Source: Hypomyces perniciosus (taxonomy: Eukaryota; Ascomycota; Sordariomycetes; Hypocreales; Hypocreaceae). Taken from it: a stretch of 64,000 nucleotides of DNA. The position numbers and the translations under genes are program-made. The notes under the pieces were generated by a model. It saw nothing but the letters and a program-made list of their open reading frames with translations. It had not been told where the DNA came from and did not search any database. Each line of letters opens with the position of its first letter. The stretch's first letter is position 1. Location: positions 2,480,001 to 2,544,000 of the forward strand of contig SPDT01000010.1 of NCBI GenBank assembly GCA_008477525.1, given 5' to 3'. Positions 22,201 to 33,920 of the stretch are shown piece after piece.

Positions 22201-25200
22201 ATATAGTTATTACCTCGCTCTTAAGCCTTATTAGGCTAATAGCCGATATAGGAAAGAAATATATCCTTTTCGAGAGCCTATAGGAGTTTAGCTAGCTAAT
22301 ATATATATACGCCTAGCTCTTCTTAAAGGTAAATATAACTAATCTAACTAAAAGAGACTTAAATGTAGCTGTATAAGCACTTTAAAGACTTTTCGCGGAC
22401 TATATATAGTTAGCGGGTAAAAAGAGATACTAGAATAAATATAGCGCCCCCTAGTAAGATAAAGACTGCTAGACAGCCTACTTAGCCTATATTACAGTAC
22501 CCCCTGGGACTAATAAATAGACTAAGGCAAGGAAAATACTGCGCAACGCGGTTAAATATAAAAAATGCGATTATTAAGATAAGATTATAGCTAAAGCCAG
22601 CCTAGGTAAGGGCATTTAGCAGGTAGCTAAGTAGTGTAAAGCTATAGATTAGTTTTAACCCCCCCCCTAATAGATAGCGATAAAAGTATTTTAAACTTTA
22701 AAAAGTAAGCGGCCTTTTTTAAAGAATACTTACTATAATAAAAGGGAGTAAAAGAAAATATTAAAAACCTATAGGAACCCTAAATACTAAAGAACCTTTA
22801 AATACTATAAAATAAAATAGTTATTAAAGAAAAGGTAAAGAAAACTATAATTAAATTAGGGAATACTATATTTAATGCAGACAGTATATTAATTACCCTT
22901 TTATACTATATATAGCCTATTATTAAAAATTTTATTATAAACCTTTTTAAAGGCTGCCTTAAACTAGGATATTACCCCCTCCCTTTTAAAAATATTAAAG
23001 TTACTATTATATTTAAGCCTAGTAAGCTTAACTATATAACCTATAAAGCTTTTAGGTTTATTTTATTGCTATCTTATATAAGAAAAGGCCTTAAAAGGCT
23101 ATTTGCTAAAAAGGTATCCCTTTTAATACTTAAATATAAAATCCTTTTAAAGCAGTATTTTAAAGCCTTCCTTAAAAGAGTAGCTATAAACCTAATCGCC
23201 TATTTAATTTTATAATATTAAAGTTGCCTTAAATAAAGGGGAAATTGCAATTTTATTTACCTTTAATATCTTTAAGGCCTTTAATATTATTATAAAGAAT
23301 AGATTAGTTTTATAGTTTAGATAATAAAGCTAGCCTATTTAATTTATAAAATAGGCAGAGTCTTTTATAAGTAATAAAACTGCTTTTATTTATAAAAGAG
23401 ATAAAATTAATTTACTAGACTTTACCTTTAAGTATAATACTTTATAAAAGTCTTTTATTTCCTTTATTATATTAATACTATACTTTAACCTAATCCTTTA
23501 ACTTAAAGACTAATAATTTTACTTTAAATATACTAATAATATTATTATATTTATTATAAAAGGGTTTATTTAAAAGATCGCTACTTTTGCTTAATAAGCG
23601 CTTAATAAAATGCTAAAGTAAAAAGCAGAGAATATAATATCTTTTAACTATATTAAAGCTAAACTACTATACTTTTATTATATAAAAGGCTAAATTTATA
23701 AAAAAGGTATTATAATAAAGGGAAAACTAGTTTAATTTAAAGAGAATATCTAATAGCTAGGGGTTTACTTTAATTTAAAGCTCTCTTTTAAGAAATATAT
23801 AAAAACACTTATAGGTAAAGTATATAAAGTCTTTAATTTCTTTAGGTCGCTTAATAAAACTTAAAAGGGCTTACCTTTTAAAACTATAATATAAGCTGCG
23901 AAGGCTTATATCCTCCTTATTGCCTTATATAAAATAAAAGTATAATAGCTAGGGTATAAATAATAATTGTAAGCTGACTTTATTAAGTAGGTAAATATAA
24001 AAGTGTCTGGCCTAGTAGATAAAATAAATAAAGCCTTTAAGACTGCAGTAAAGGCAGTCTTTTTAGTCTAGAAGACTATAAGTATTCCTGTCTTATATAG
24101 AGAGTTAGGGGTCCCTATAGCCAGTGTCGCCTTAGCCTAGGCCTAATTTAGGTGCGCAGCGAGATTTGTGGGACTAGATTGGGACTACCCGATTAGTTAA
24201 TGTATTAATAAGAAACTCCCCCTTTAACTACTATAAACTAGACTTTAGCGCACTGCTACCCTAATTAGCAAAACTATTAAACCTACCCTTTTCGCTAAAA
24301 AGTCCCTATATATTCTCCTTAGTTTTAACTTAAAAGGTATAGGCAAATTAACTGTAATAAGGAAATACCTAGAATTAATTAATTCCCTCCCCCTTTATTT
24401 AGTCTTAGCCTATTTTAATAGGTTTTAAATTAAAAAGAATATAGGTTAAAGAGCAGTTGTTTATTATAAAGTAAAAGTAACTATAGATATTAAACACTTT
24501 AATAACGTAAAAGTCTATAATATAGAAGTATAGGCTGCCTTAAAGGCTATAAAGTTAATGGCTAGATATATAGAAGAAGACTATATAATTTAAATAGCTT
24601 TCCTTTTCTTAAATAACTTATCAGTTATTAATAGGTTATTTAGCAAGCCCCCCTTATTTATATAAAGAGTATATATATACTTCCAGAAACTAGTATAAAG
24701 CATCTCGCCTTATAGGACCTTTATTTTATAGGTTTTAGGATATAAAGATATTATAGGCAATAAATAGGCTAACTGTTTAGCTAAATAAAGCGCAGCCTTT
24801 TCTACTGCGCTATAGAATTAGGCTATAATTATATATATTAAAAGATAGATTAAAAAAGAAGCTGTAGAGGTAAAGGAGCAGGATTAGCTTAGTAAGACCT
24901 TAAAGGGCTATAAACAGTAGGGACTCAGGGCCCTAGCCTCCCCCTTAAAGCTTAAACTCTTACACTTTATCCTTTACAGGCTCCTGGCAGAAAGATTAAA
25001 GTATAAGGACTTTTAGGAATACTATAAACGCTTCAGATATAATAAAGAGTCTGTCTGTAAATATAGCGAATTAAAGAGGTAAAGCCACTTTATAGAATAT
25101 AGAATAGTTAAGCCTTTCCTTCTAGATATTCCCTTAAAAGAGACCCCCTTTTTTTACTTACTTAGACCTATAGGAAGTAAGGCCTTCTAGAAATTAGTAG

Positions 25201-25400
25201 AGGAAGCGGACCTTTATAGCCCTCCCCTGGCGGAAACAGATTAACACTACCCAGATTAACCCTCTTTCCTTTATAAATTGAAACTCAGCGAATAGTAGCG
25301 CAAGCCGCCAGCTCTTAACGTCCTATTGCCCATAAAGGATTTATGTAACTAGTTTACTTAGTGGACGTAAATAATAAAACAAAACAAACAAAACAAACAG
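19223..25400 (+). mobile_element. Full-length Tad1-like LINE, copy 1, RIP-mutated
   Basis: A 6178-bp non-LTR retrotransposon in plus orientation. The 5' end (AAGCTTCCCTCCTACACC) is shared exactly or nearly with copy 2, and the 3' end is a tail of AAAAC/AAAC units. Recognisable but stop-filled coding remains: an endonuclease region with a KDFN string at 21987-21998 where GDFN is expected, and a reverse transcriptase from about 22850 to 23560 whose catalytic YxDD reads YTNN (23529-23540). The sequence from ~19.5 kb on is extremely AT-rich with TAA/TAG in all frames. It contains an LTR insertion at 20817-21080. It cannot make functional protein. Clade assignment (Tad1) rests on the order of endonuclease then reverse transcriptase and the look of the RT region, from memory of the family. 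Confidence 0.9.
20817..21080 (-). repeat. Solo LTR (family B) inside LINE copy 1
   Basis: A 264-bp GC-normal block starts TGTGGCGG and ends CCCAACA, and is flanked by the 5-bp duplication ATATA (20812-20816 and 21081-21085). A second copy in opposite orientation lies at 63478-63740. It is an LTR without an internal region, left after LTR-LTR recombination. Strand is given relative to the 63.5 kb copy read as plus; true transcription direction is not proven. It is much less mutated than the LINE around it, so it arrived later or was too short to be hit. Confidence 0.85.
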
Positions 25401-25413
25401 AACTCGACTGTGC
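25401..25413 (+). repeat. Target-site duplication, right copy (LINE 1)
   Basis: Second copy of AACTCGACTGTGC, following the AAAAC-type tail of LINE copy 1 and starting the second half of the split hydrolase gene in frame. Confidence 0.93.
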
Positions 25414-25781
25414 TTCATGTACCCACCCTGGACCTTGTTGTCACTGGTGACGTGGTCTATGGGAATTGCTTCTAGATGTTTGAGGAAACCAATACTACGA
25501 CACTGTAGGATCTTTGGATTGAGGGCATTCACAAGGTCAAGGTCTTGAGACCGAAGATTGTAATCCCATCGCATATGCACCCTGACGAAGAATACGGACC
25601 AAGCCATCTATGGAGAACCGAGAAATATATCTTGGACTGGAAAAAGGCTGTAAAGTCTTCTCGAACGTGGCAGGAGCTTGAGTCGAAGATAAAGCACCGA
25701 TATCCTGAAAGGACGGGTTCATTCATCCTTTGTGTTAGTGCAGACAATTTTCAACGCAATCTTTTGAGTGTGGTGGTATGA

Positions 25782-26394
25782 ACCAATATATGGTTACACT
25801 ATAGCCAGCCACATTTAGTTGAATAGAACTACGGAGTATATGCCTGGATAGATATAATAATACGGACAGGAGAGTTAGGCTCCATAATTACTACGGTGCG
25901 CATGAAACCCATAAGTGATTTGTTGCCAGTGCGAATTAAAAGAGAATTCCCATTTACACACAACTACTCTAGCTGTTCTATAAATAGACCTCTTGTAATC
26001 CCTTGACTATGGGTACTAGCCATTTGTTAATACAATTAATTCACTACGAAGTAGAGCTAAGTACTCTACTTTAATTCGTGACACTATAGGGAGTAATCCC
26101 TTAGTGTATGCCCTAGTTACCTGCTAATATAAAACCGGACTTACTGTCAGGAGACCGGAAGCTTCGGGGCTCTCGGAGGTCACGTGGGTCGGAATGTGTA
26201 ACTACTATTGGGACCCCTAACTGCTAGTTCCTTGTGATATACCAGCTGTTCGCTTAGTTGTTACCTGATATTATCCTCAAGTCTTCTTCACTCTTCTCTA
26301 GGGCCAGCAGGCTTTGCCCGACTCATCTATATAATACCTAGCATTCGGGATCCAATAGGCTAGTTTTAAATCTCACGGGACCTACTTCGTATAG
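25782..26394. other. Spacer between the two inverted LINEs
   Basis: About 600 bp of ordinary host sequence after the end of the hydrolase gene. It has one TACGGAGTA motif (25830-25838). Short inverted strings (CTACGAAGTAG near 26044 and CCTACTTCGTATAGG near 26380) hint at an old solo element, but I could not define its ends. No gene is seen. Confidence 0.4.
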
Positions 26395-26409
26395 GTAGGT
26401 ATTATATTA
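26395..26409 (+). repeat. Target-site duplication, left copy (LINE 2)
   Basis: GTAGGTATTATATTA is found here and at 32594-32608, exactly bordering LINE copy 2. Confidence 0.92.
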
Positions 26410-29400
26410 TGTTTGTTTGTTTATTTTATTATTTACGTCTACTAAGTAAATTAATTATATAAATCCCTTATAGGCAATAGGATGTTAAGAGCTGGCAGCT
26501 TATACTGCTATTTGCTGAGTTTTAATTTATAAAGGAAAAAGGGTTAATTTTAGTGGTATTAATTTATTTCTGTTAAGGGAGGATTATAAAAGTCTGCCTC
26601 TTTTATTAGTTTCTAGAAAGCTTTATTTCCTATAGGTTTAAGTAGGTAAAAAAGGGTTTTTTTAAAAAGGGATATCTAGAAAAAAAGGCTTAATTATTTT
26701 ATATTCTATAAAATAGCTTTATCTTTTTAATTTACTATATTTACAGATAGACTCTTTATTATACTTAAATTATTTATAGTATTCCTAAAAGTCTTTATAT
26801 TTTAATCTTTCCATTAAAAGCTTATAAAAGATAAAGTATAAAAGTTTAAGTTTTAAAGGGGAAGCTGAGGCCCTAAATCTTTATTATTTATAGCTTTTTA
26901 AGGTTTTATTAAATTAATTTTACTTTTTTACCTTTATAACTTTTTCTTTAACTTATGTTTTAATATATATAATTATAGCCTAATTTTATAGTATAGCAGG
27001 GAAAGCTATACTTTATTTAGCTAAATAGTTAACTTATTTATTACCTATAATATCTTTATATCTTAAAACCTATAAAATAAAGGTTTTATAAAGTAAAATA
27101 TATTATATTAATTTCTAAAAGTATATATATATTTTTTATATAAAAAGGGGGGGCTTATTAAATAGCTTATTAATAATTAATAAATTATTTAAGAAAAGGA
27201 AAGCTGTTTAAATTATATAGTTTTTGTTATATATTTAACTATTAACTTTATAGCCTTTAAAGCAGCCTATACTTTTATATTATAGACCTTTATATTATTA
27301 AGGCGTTTAATGCCTATAATTACTTTTACTTTATAGTAAATGATTACCTTTTAGCCTATATTCCCTTTAATTTAAAATTTATTAAAATAGGTAAAGATTA
27401 AATAAAGGGGGAAGGATTTAATTATTTTTAAGTATTTTTTTACGGCAGTTAATTTACTTATACCTTTTAACTTAAGACTAGGGAGAATATATAACGATTT
27501 TTTAATAAAGAGTATAGGTTTAATAGTCTTATTAATTAACGCAGTAATGCGCTAAAGTCTAATTTATAGTAGTTAAAGAAAGAGTTTTTTATTAATATAT
27601 TAATTAATTAAATATTTTTAACTTAATCCTATAAATTTTACTATATATTTAAGTTAAGCTTAAATTAAAGCAATATTAGCTAAAGGGACCTTTAATTTTT
27701 TATATAAAATAAGAATATTTATAGTCTTTTAAGTTAAAAAGATTGCCTTTACTATAGCTTTAAAGGCTTTATTTATTTTATTTATTAAGCTAAATACTTT
27801 TATATTTACCTATTTAATAAAATTTATTTATAACTATTATTTATACTCTAACTCTTATACTTTTATTTTATATAAAGCGATAAAGAGGATATAGGCTTTT
27901 ATAGCCTATATTATAGCTTTAAAGAGTAAGCCTTTTTAAGTGTTATTAAACAATTTAAAAAATTAAAGACTTTATATACTTTACCTATAAATATCTTTAT
28001 ATATTTCTTAAAGGAAAGCTTTAAATTAAACTAAACCTTTAACTATTAAAAAAGATTTTTGAATTAAATTAATTTTCCCTTTATTATAATACTTTTTTTA
28101 TATATTTAGCCTTTTATATAATAAAAGTATAGTAATTTAACTTTAATATAGTTAAAAGATATCATATTTTTTATATTTTACTTTAATATTTTATTAAATG
28201 TTTATTATATAAAGGTAACTGTTATTTTAAGTAAATTTGCTAATAATAAATATAGTAATAGTATTAAAATATTTAAAGCAGGATTATTAGTCATTAAGTT
28301 AAAGGATTAAGCTAAAGTAGAGTATTAATATAATAAAAAAGATAAAAAATCTTTATAAAGCTTTATATTTAAAGGTAAAGCCTAATAAATTAATTTTATT
28401 TTTTTATAAATAAAGGCAATTTTATTATTTATAAAAGACTTTACTTATTTTATAAATTAGATAAATTAACTTTATTATTTAAGCTATAAAACTAATTTAT
28501 TTTTTATAATAATATTAAAAGGCTTAAAGATATTAAAAGTAAATAAAGTTATAACCTCCCTTTTACTTAAAGTAACTTTAATATTATAAATTAAATAAGT
28601 AATTAAATCTATAACTGCTTTTTTAAAAAAGGCTTTAAAGTATTATTTAAAAAAAATTATATTTAAATATTAAAAAGGATATTCTTTTAATAAATAGTCT
28701 TTTTAAGCCTTTTCCTATAAAATAGCAGTAAAATAGGCTTAAAAGCTTCATAGTTTATATAATTAAATTTACTAGGTTTAAAAATAATAGTAACTTTAAT
28801 ATTTTTAAAAGGGAAAAAGTAATACTTTAATTTAAAGCAGCTTTTAAAGAGATTTATAATAAACTTTTTAATAGTAGGCTATATATAATATAGGAAAGTA
28901 ATTAATATATTATTTATACTAAGCGCAGTATTCCCTGCTTTAATTATAGTTTTCTTTACCTCTTTTTTAATAATTATTTTATTTTATAGTATTTAAAGGT
29001 TTTTTAATATTTAAAGTTTTTATAAGTTTTTAATATTTTCTTTTACTCCCTTTTACTATAATAAATATTTTAAAAAAAGCTATTTACTTTTTAAAGTTTA
29101 AAATACTTTTATTGCTATTTATTAAAGGGGGGGTTAAAACTAATCTATAGCTTTATATTATTTAATTACCTATTAAATACTTTTACTTAAACTAGCTTTA
29201 ACTATAATTTTATTTTAATAATTGCATTTTTTATATTTAATTATATTATACAATATTTCTTTACTTTAATTTATTTATTAATCTTAAAGGGCCCTAAAAT
29301 ATAAATTAAATAGGCCATTTAATAGTCTTTATTTTACTAAAAGGCATTATATTTATTTTAATAATTTTTTATACCTGTTAATTATATATAGTCCGCGAAA

Positions 29401-32400
29401 AGTCTTTAAAGTATTTATATAGTTATATTTAAGTCTCCTTTAATTAAATTAATTATATTTACTTTTAGAAAAAGCTAAGTATATATATATATTAACTAGT
29501 TAAACTTTTATAAACTTTTAACAGGGATATATTTCTTTTTTTTATTAACTATTAGCCTAATAAAACTTAAAAATATAATACTAATTATATAATAGTTTAA
29601 GTTTATATTTAGGTTTTTTATAATAATAGTTAATATAAAGTAGTTAAAGAAAATAAAATTAATATATTTATTAAAATCCTTTATACGGGTATTTATAAAG
29701 GCAGGGATGAAATTATATTTATCTGTTTATTTAACTATTTTATTGCCTACAGTATTTAAGACTTAGCCTAGTTATTATATTTAATATAATATATTAAAGT
29801 CTTTTATAATATTGAAATTTACAAAGGATTAATTTTACTTTTTAAAGGTTTTTATTATAATATTAAAAAAATCTTTATAGTAAATATTAATAATAATATA
29901 ATTATAGACTTTTATTTAATAGATATAATTACTCTTTAATTTTAAAAGTTAAAGTTATTAATATAATAGATTTAATAATCTTTTAATATATATAAAAATA
30001 AAATGTTTAGTTTCTTTTTAATTATTAATTAAATTAAATACTTAAAGGTTAAAGTAAATTTTTATTTATTTTTTAAATAATATAGTATTTTAATAAAGTT
30101 ATAGCTTTTAACTTAATATAATATTAAAGCTATTTCTTTAAGCTAGTAAAAAGGCTATATTATAATATTATCTTTATTTTTTTATATTAGCCTAAAAGAT
30201 TTTTAAATTAACGTTTTTTTAATAGTTTTAATAAAGTTTATTATTTATAGATTAAGCTTATAGGGTTTATCTCCTTTAAAGGATTTTTTTAAAGTATTAT
30301 TTATAAAGTTGTTAAAATTAATAACTTTAATTATAAAGTAAGCTAATAAACTTTCCTTTAATAAGCTATTAAAGATATTTATAAAAATTAATTTTAATTT
30401 AAAAGGGCTTTATTATAAAGGCAGGGGGTATTATTTAATTTAAAGGGAAAAGTCTTTAAATTTAAGCTTTAAACGCAGTAAAAGATTTAGTTAAAGTAGC
30501 TTAAAAAGCTCCTTGTTTAAATGCATTTAATTTAAACTTAAAGGTAAAAGGGGTAAAGCTTTTTTTTAAAAATCCTTAAATTTTAAGTTTTTTAATACTT
30601 TTAAGTTATTTTTTAATAAGATATACTTTTATATTATTTTTAATAGTTATATGGATATAGCAGTTTAAAGTATTAAATTAATATAGTTTAAAGCAGTTAA
30701 TATATTAAATAAATTTATTATAGTTTTTATTTTTATTAATATATGAAAAGGCAGGTTTATTATACTTTTTATAATATATAGTTTTAATATATCTTTAAAA
30801 GTTATAAAAGTTAAAGTATTTATTATACTAAATTATTTGTACTCTTTAAATTTAAAGTTTTATTAAAGTTATATAATTAAAACGTTTAAAGGCTATTTTA
30901 ATTTCCTCTTTAAAAAAATTAAAGTAATAGTAGGTATTAATAGTTTTATTAAAAAAGGCCTTTTAATAAAAGATGAAAGGTATTGTAAATTTAATACTCT
31001 TTTAAACTTTAATTAAATTTAATATATTAATAGGGAATATATTTAAAGTATTAATATAGTATTTAAAAATACTTTATATAAAAAAACTCTTTTATTTATA
31101 TACTTTTTTAATCTTTAAACTGCTAGCTTTTATAGTTAAATTTAAAATAAAGATTTTCTTTTTAGTTTTATTATTATTAGTTTTTAATATAAGGTTTAAC
31201 TTTACTTTTGAAAAGTAAATAATATTTTAATTTTTAATTTTTTTAATTTTAAATAATTTTTTATTTAGTTTTAATAATAATAATTTTCTTTTAATTATAA
31301 TTTAAAGCAATTTAAAAATTTTTATTATTTAACTTTTTAAAAATTATAGTTTATTTATTTATATTATTTTTTATAATAGAGGCTAGCCTTTTATCATTTT
31401 ATAAAGTAAATTTACTTCTATTTTTTATTAAAGGGTTTTTATTTATACTTTTAGCTATAATTATAGTTTATATAATTTATTTTAAGCTATTAGTTATTTA
31501 AAAAGCATTTAAATTAAGTTAAATTAAAAGGTAAACTTTAATTTATTATTATTTATTATTTTAATAAATACTTGATTTACTTATAAAATAACCAAAAAAT
31601 AATCTTTTGTTTAATATTTAACTAAACAGTTATTAATAGTTTAAGCTATTAAAAATAAAACTTTTTATTTAACTTTTTAAATTATATTAATTTTTTTAAT
31701 TTTTAAAAAGATTTTATAAGCTGCAATAAATTATTTACTATTATTAAAGGTAAATGCTTTTATTAGCCTACTTTAAAGGGAGAAAAAAAGCTTTTTTAAA
31801 TCCTTTTTAAAAAGAAAAAGATATTAGGTTTTATATTAGAATTAAAATTAAATCTAAGGATATTAGTTTTAATATATTTATTATTAATATAGTGTTTTTT
31901 AAGTATAAGCGGGAAGACTATAGTTTTTATTTATTTTAAGAGTAAAGGAGTACTTTCCTTTTTAAGTCGCTAGATTGCTGCCTGCTTAGCAGCAGTAAAG
32001 TTTAATTATTCCTAGTTCGCTTAAAGTCTAATAGTATTTACTATTTTTCTTTAAATGCCTAAAAGGGGTAAAGAGCGTTATTAAGCTTGTTTTTCTTAAT
32101 AGTTTGTCGAGGGGGAATTGGCACTCCAGAACACACACACAACACACACACACACCCACACACACAACGGTTGGTATCGAGCGCGGGAACCGCGCTCCTG
32201 ACAGAACCACGAAGCGGCAATTAAGTAATATAGGGACTAAAAGATACTGCGGATCATTTGATCATGATGCCAGCAGCCAAAAGCAACCAACGGTTACCTT
32301 CATACGCCTCAGCGGCTGTGTACTCACAGGTGGGGTTATGTGTTGAAGGGGGAAGAAGGTTGATGTGTATTAAACTAGGTCTATCTGTATATCTTTATAC

Positions 32401-32593
32401 TCCTAAGCTTTCTTAATCAAGTAACTGCTTAAATAAGCAGCCGACTTTTTCTCGAGTAAGCTTTAACGAGAAAAATGCAAGTGCGTTGGGCATGTCAGTT
32501 ACCCCCGACAAAATAGCTAGTTAAAAGGTTGTGAATTTTTGGTGAGTAGGCACCTAAAAGGTGGGGTACCTGCAGGTGTAGGAGGGAAGCTTG
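26410..32593 (-). mobile_element. Full-length Tad1-like LINE, copy 2, inverted and RIP-mutated
   Basis: A 6184-bp element on the minus strand: its tail (complement of AAAC units) is at 26410-26440 and its 5' end (AAGCTTCCC read on the minus strand) is at 32593, the same two ends as copy 1. It is even more AT-rich, with no open frame longer than about 60 codons. A 419-bp LTR-type insertion sits near the 5' end (32103-32521). Together with copy 1 it makes a ~6 kb inverted repeat. It has no coding capacity left. Confidence 0.9.
32103..32521 (-). repeat. LTR-type insertion (family C) in LINE copy 2
   Basis: A 419-bp block begins TTTGTCGAGGGGG and ends ACCCCCGACAA on the plus strand, with the 5-bp duplication AATAG on both sides (32098-32102 and 32522-32526). 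LINE copy 1 has an uninterrupted CTATTAAG at the matching position, which confirms an insertion. It includes a (CA)n tract (about 32128-32165). Related copies lie at 34158-34501 (opposite strand) and, as a fragment, at 38400-38655. With no internal coding it is best read as a solo LTR, although a MITE cannot be excluded. Confidence 0.8.
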
Positions 32594-32608
32594 TAGGTAT
32601 TATATTAG
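32594..32608 (+). repeat. Target-site duplication, right copy (LINE 2)
   Basis: Second copy of GTAGGTATTATATTA, directly after the 5' end of the inverted LINE. Confidence 0.92.
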
Positions 32609-32786
32609 CATGGCCAAGTAAATTTTACACCTTTAGCTAATGCATTATATTTATATTATCCAACAAGCATACTTATGAGAGCTATTTGAACTCAACTTTC
32701 CAATATGTCTATGGCCTGCCTAGGGACAGCCTTATAATATGGAATGCTCGCTTATATAGTCTTGCGCAGACTTGCAACTCAACGCC

Positions 32787-33632
32787 TTATTTAACCTCGG
32801 CGTATGTCTCCAGCGCGTCGTGCAGCCGCCCAAAAACACCGTCATGCCAGCGTCTCACCTCCTCCCACTCTGGCTTGGGCAAAGTCACCTGTGCCATCCG
32901 CAACCAGGCGCCGACAATGAAATCCGCATAGCTGGCCCGCTGCCCTAGCAGAAAAGGCCCGTCGGTATTCTCGAGGAACAGCTTGGCCAGGTCGCCCAGC
33001 ATGCCCCGAAAGGATTCCATGACCTTCTCGCGCGCCTCGCCGGTCAAGGCGAAATCATCCCAAGAGCTGACGCCGGCACGACGGACGAATTCGGCCTTGG
33101 TTTCCTCAGCGGTGGCCGGATCAAGCGGCAGGCCGTCAACCATGAGCGGAACGTGGGTGCTAAAGGCCGCATCAACGTTTGTATTGAAACGGGCATACTC
33201 GGGAAAGCCACCATCTCCGCGCTCCGACAGCGGCGCCGGGAAGCCGAACGTCTGTACAAAGGTGTAGTCGAGGGTTTGGGCCGGGAACAAGTCGCCGGCG
33301 CCCGAGTCGGGATATGTGCGCTGCAGGTGGACGGCGATATCGAAGGAGTCGCCGACAGTGGCGCCCGTGGCAGTATCTTGGATCACAGGGAGGGTGTAGA
33401 AATCAGTGCCGTCGGCAAACTTGCGAGTGACAGTCTCGCTAAGGCCGCGGCGCACTTTCGAGATATCGGGCATGCCCACCCACGACGTCGAGTACGGAAC
33501 GCCCTTGAAGTTGAGCGCAAACCGGCTCTTCCACGGGTTTGGCGAGCAGCACGACTCCACTACGGGGGGCTTGTGGGCGATGTCGTAGAGGACAATGGCG
33601 CCCGAGGAGGTCTTGGTCGTGGTCGTCGCCAT
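32787..33632 (-). CDS. Glutathione S-transferase-like protein
   Basis: Intronless minus-strand gene for 281 residues. The N-terminal half (about 12-105) is a thioredoxin-like GST domain: SPNPWKSRFALNFKGVPY (30-47) is the segment that carries the glutathione-contacting residues in fungal GSTs related to the FuA/etherase group, and TLPVIQD (with its cis-proline, about 79-85) and GDSFDIAVHL follow. The C-terminal helical domain (about 125-275) includes GPFLLGQRASYADFIVGAWL, with the conserved N-capping Asp of the GST fold. Role: conjugation or reductive removal of glutathione adducts in the cytosol; substrate unknown. Base composition is strikingly GC-rich compared with both flanks (AT-rich LINE to the left, LTRs to the right), and stop codons are absent, so it has escaped RIP or arrived by transfer. 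Confidence 0.88.
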   Translation of the reverse strand: MATTTTKTSSGAIVLYDIAHKPPVVESCCSPNPWKSRFALNFKGVPYSTSWVGMPDISKVRRGLSETVTRKFADGTDFYTLPVIQDTATGATVGDSFDIAVHLQRTYPDSGAGDLFPAQTLDYTFVQTFGFPAPLSERGDGGFPEYARFNTNVDAAFSTHVPLMVDGLPLDPATAEETKAEFVRRAGVSSWDDFALTGEAREKVMESFRGMLGDLAKLFLENTDGPFLLGQRASYADFIVGAWLRMAQVTLPKPEWEEVRRWHDGVFGRLHDALETYAEVK

Positions 33633-33920
33633 AGCAAATAACAGGCAAGTGAGTGTATGTTAAGGCAGATCTCGTGGTTTTTGCGTGGCGAGCTAAACGA
33701 ATACTTACCGGGGAATCTGTCTATCGGATGAAGTTGGGCACGTAATGAGGCCTACCCCCCGCAACGCAGGCATGTAAACTACGTAGTCCACTGCATATGT
33801 CAGGGGGGGTAGACCCTATTAGTAGCGCCGGCAGTTGTCATAGGCTGATGCGTATGTAAGGAACTAAGCTATGCCCTAGTTTGGTTATCCCTGCATATAC
33901 GACTGATGCGGCACATTAAC
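33633..33920. other. Upstream region of the GST gene
   Basis: About 290 bp between the GST start and the solo LTR. It holds no gene. No clear TATA box was found. Confidence 0.4.

Larger units (their letters stand above)
18658..25781 (+). pseudogene. Secreted metallo-beta-lactamase-fold hydrolase, split by a LINE
   Basis: The two halves are 18658-19222 and 25401-25781 (the 13-bp overlap is the target duplication). Removing the element restores one frame of about 310 codons. The N-terminus is a signal peptide (MLFQTLLTFLTLVGFA). The zinc-binding motif THGHGDH (His98, His100, Asp102, His103) is at 18949-18969, and a later SHMHPDEEYG segment (about 25569-25598) supplies another candidate ligand. 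This identifies the metallo-beta-lactamase superfamily; the substrate is not known. Besides the insertion there are three in-frame stops: TAA at 18988-18990, TAG at 25473-25475 and TAG at 25506-25508. Each is explained by C-to-T at CpA, the RIP preference. The gene is therefore dead. The first ATG of the run after a TATA box was taken as start. Confidence 0.85.

Noticed and set aside
19223..32593. CRISPR-like or satellite arrays suggested by repeated AT words
   Set aside because: The repeated words are products of RIP on a low-complexity alphabet; there is no regular spacing, and CRISPR is not expected in a fungus.
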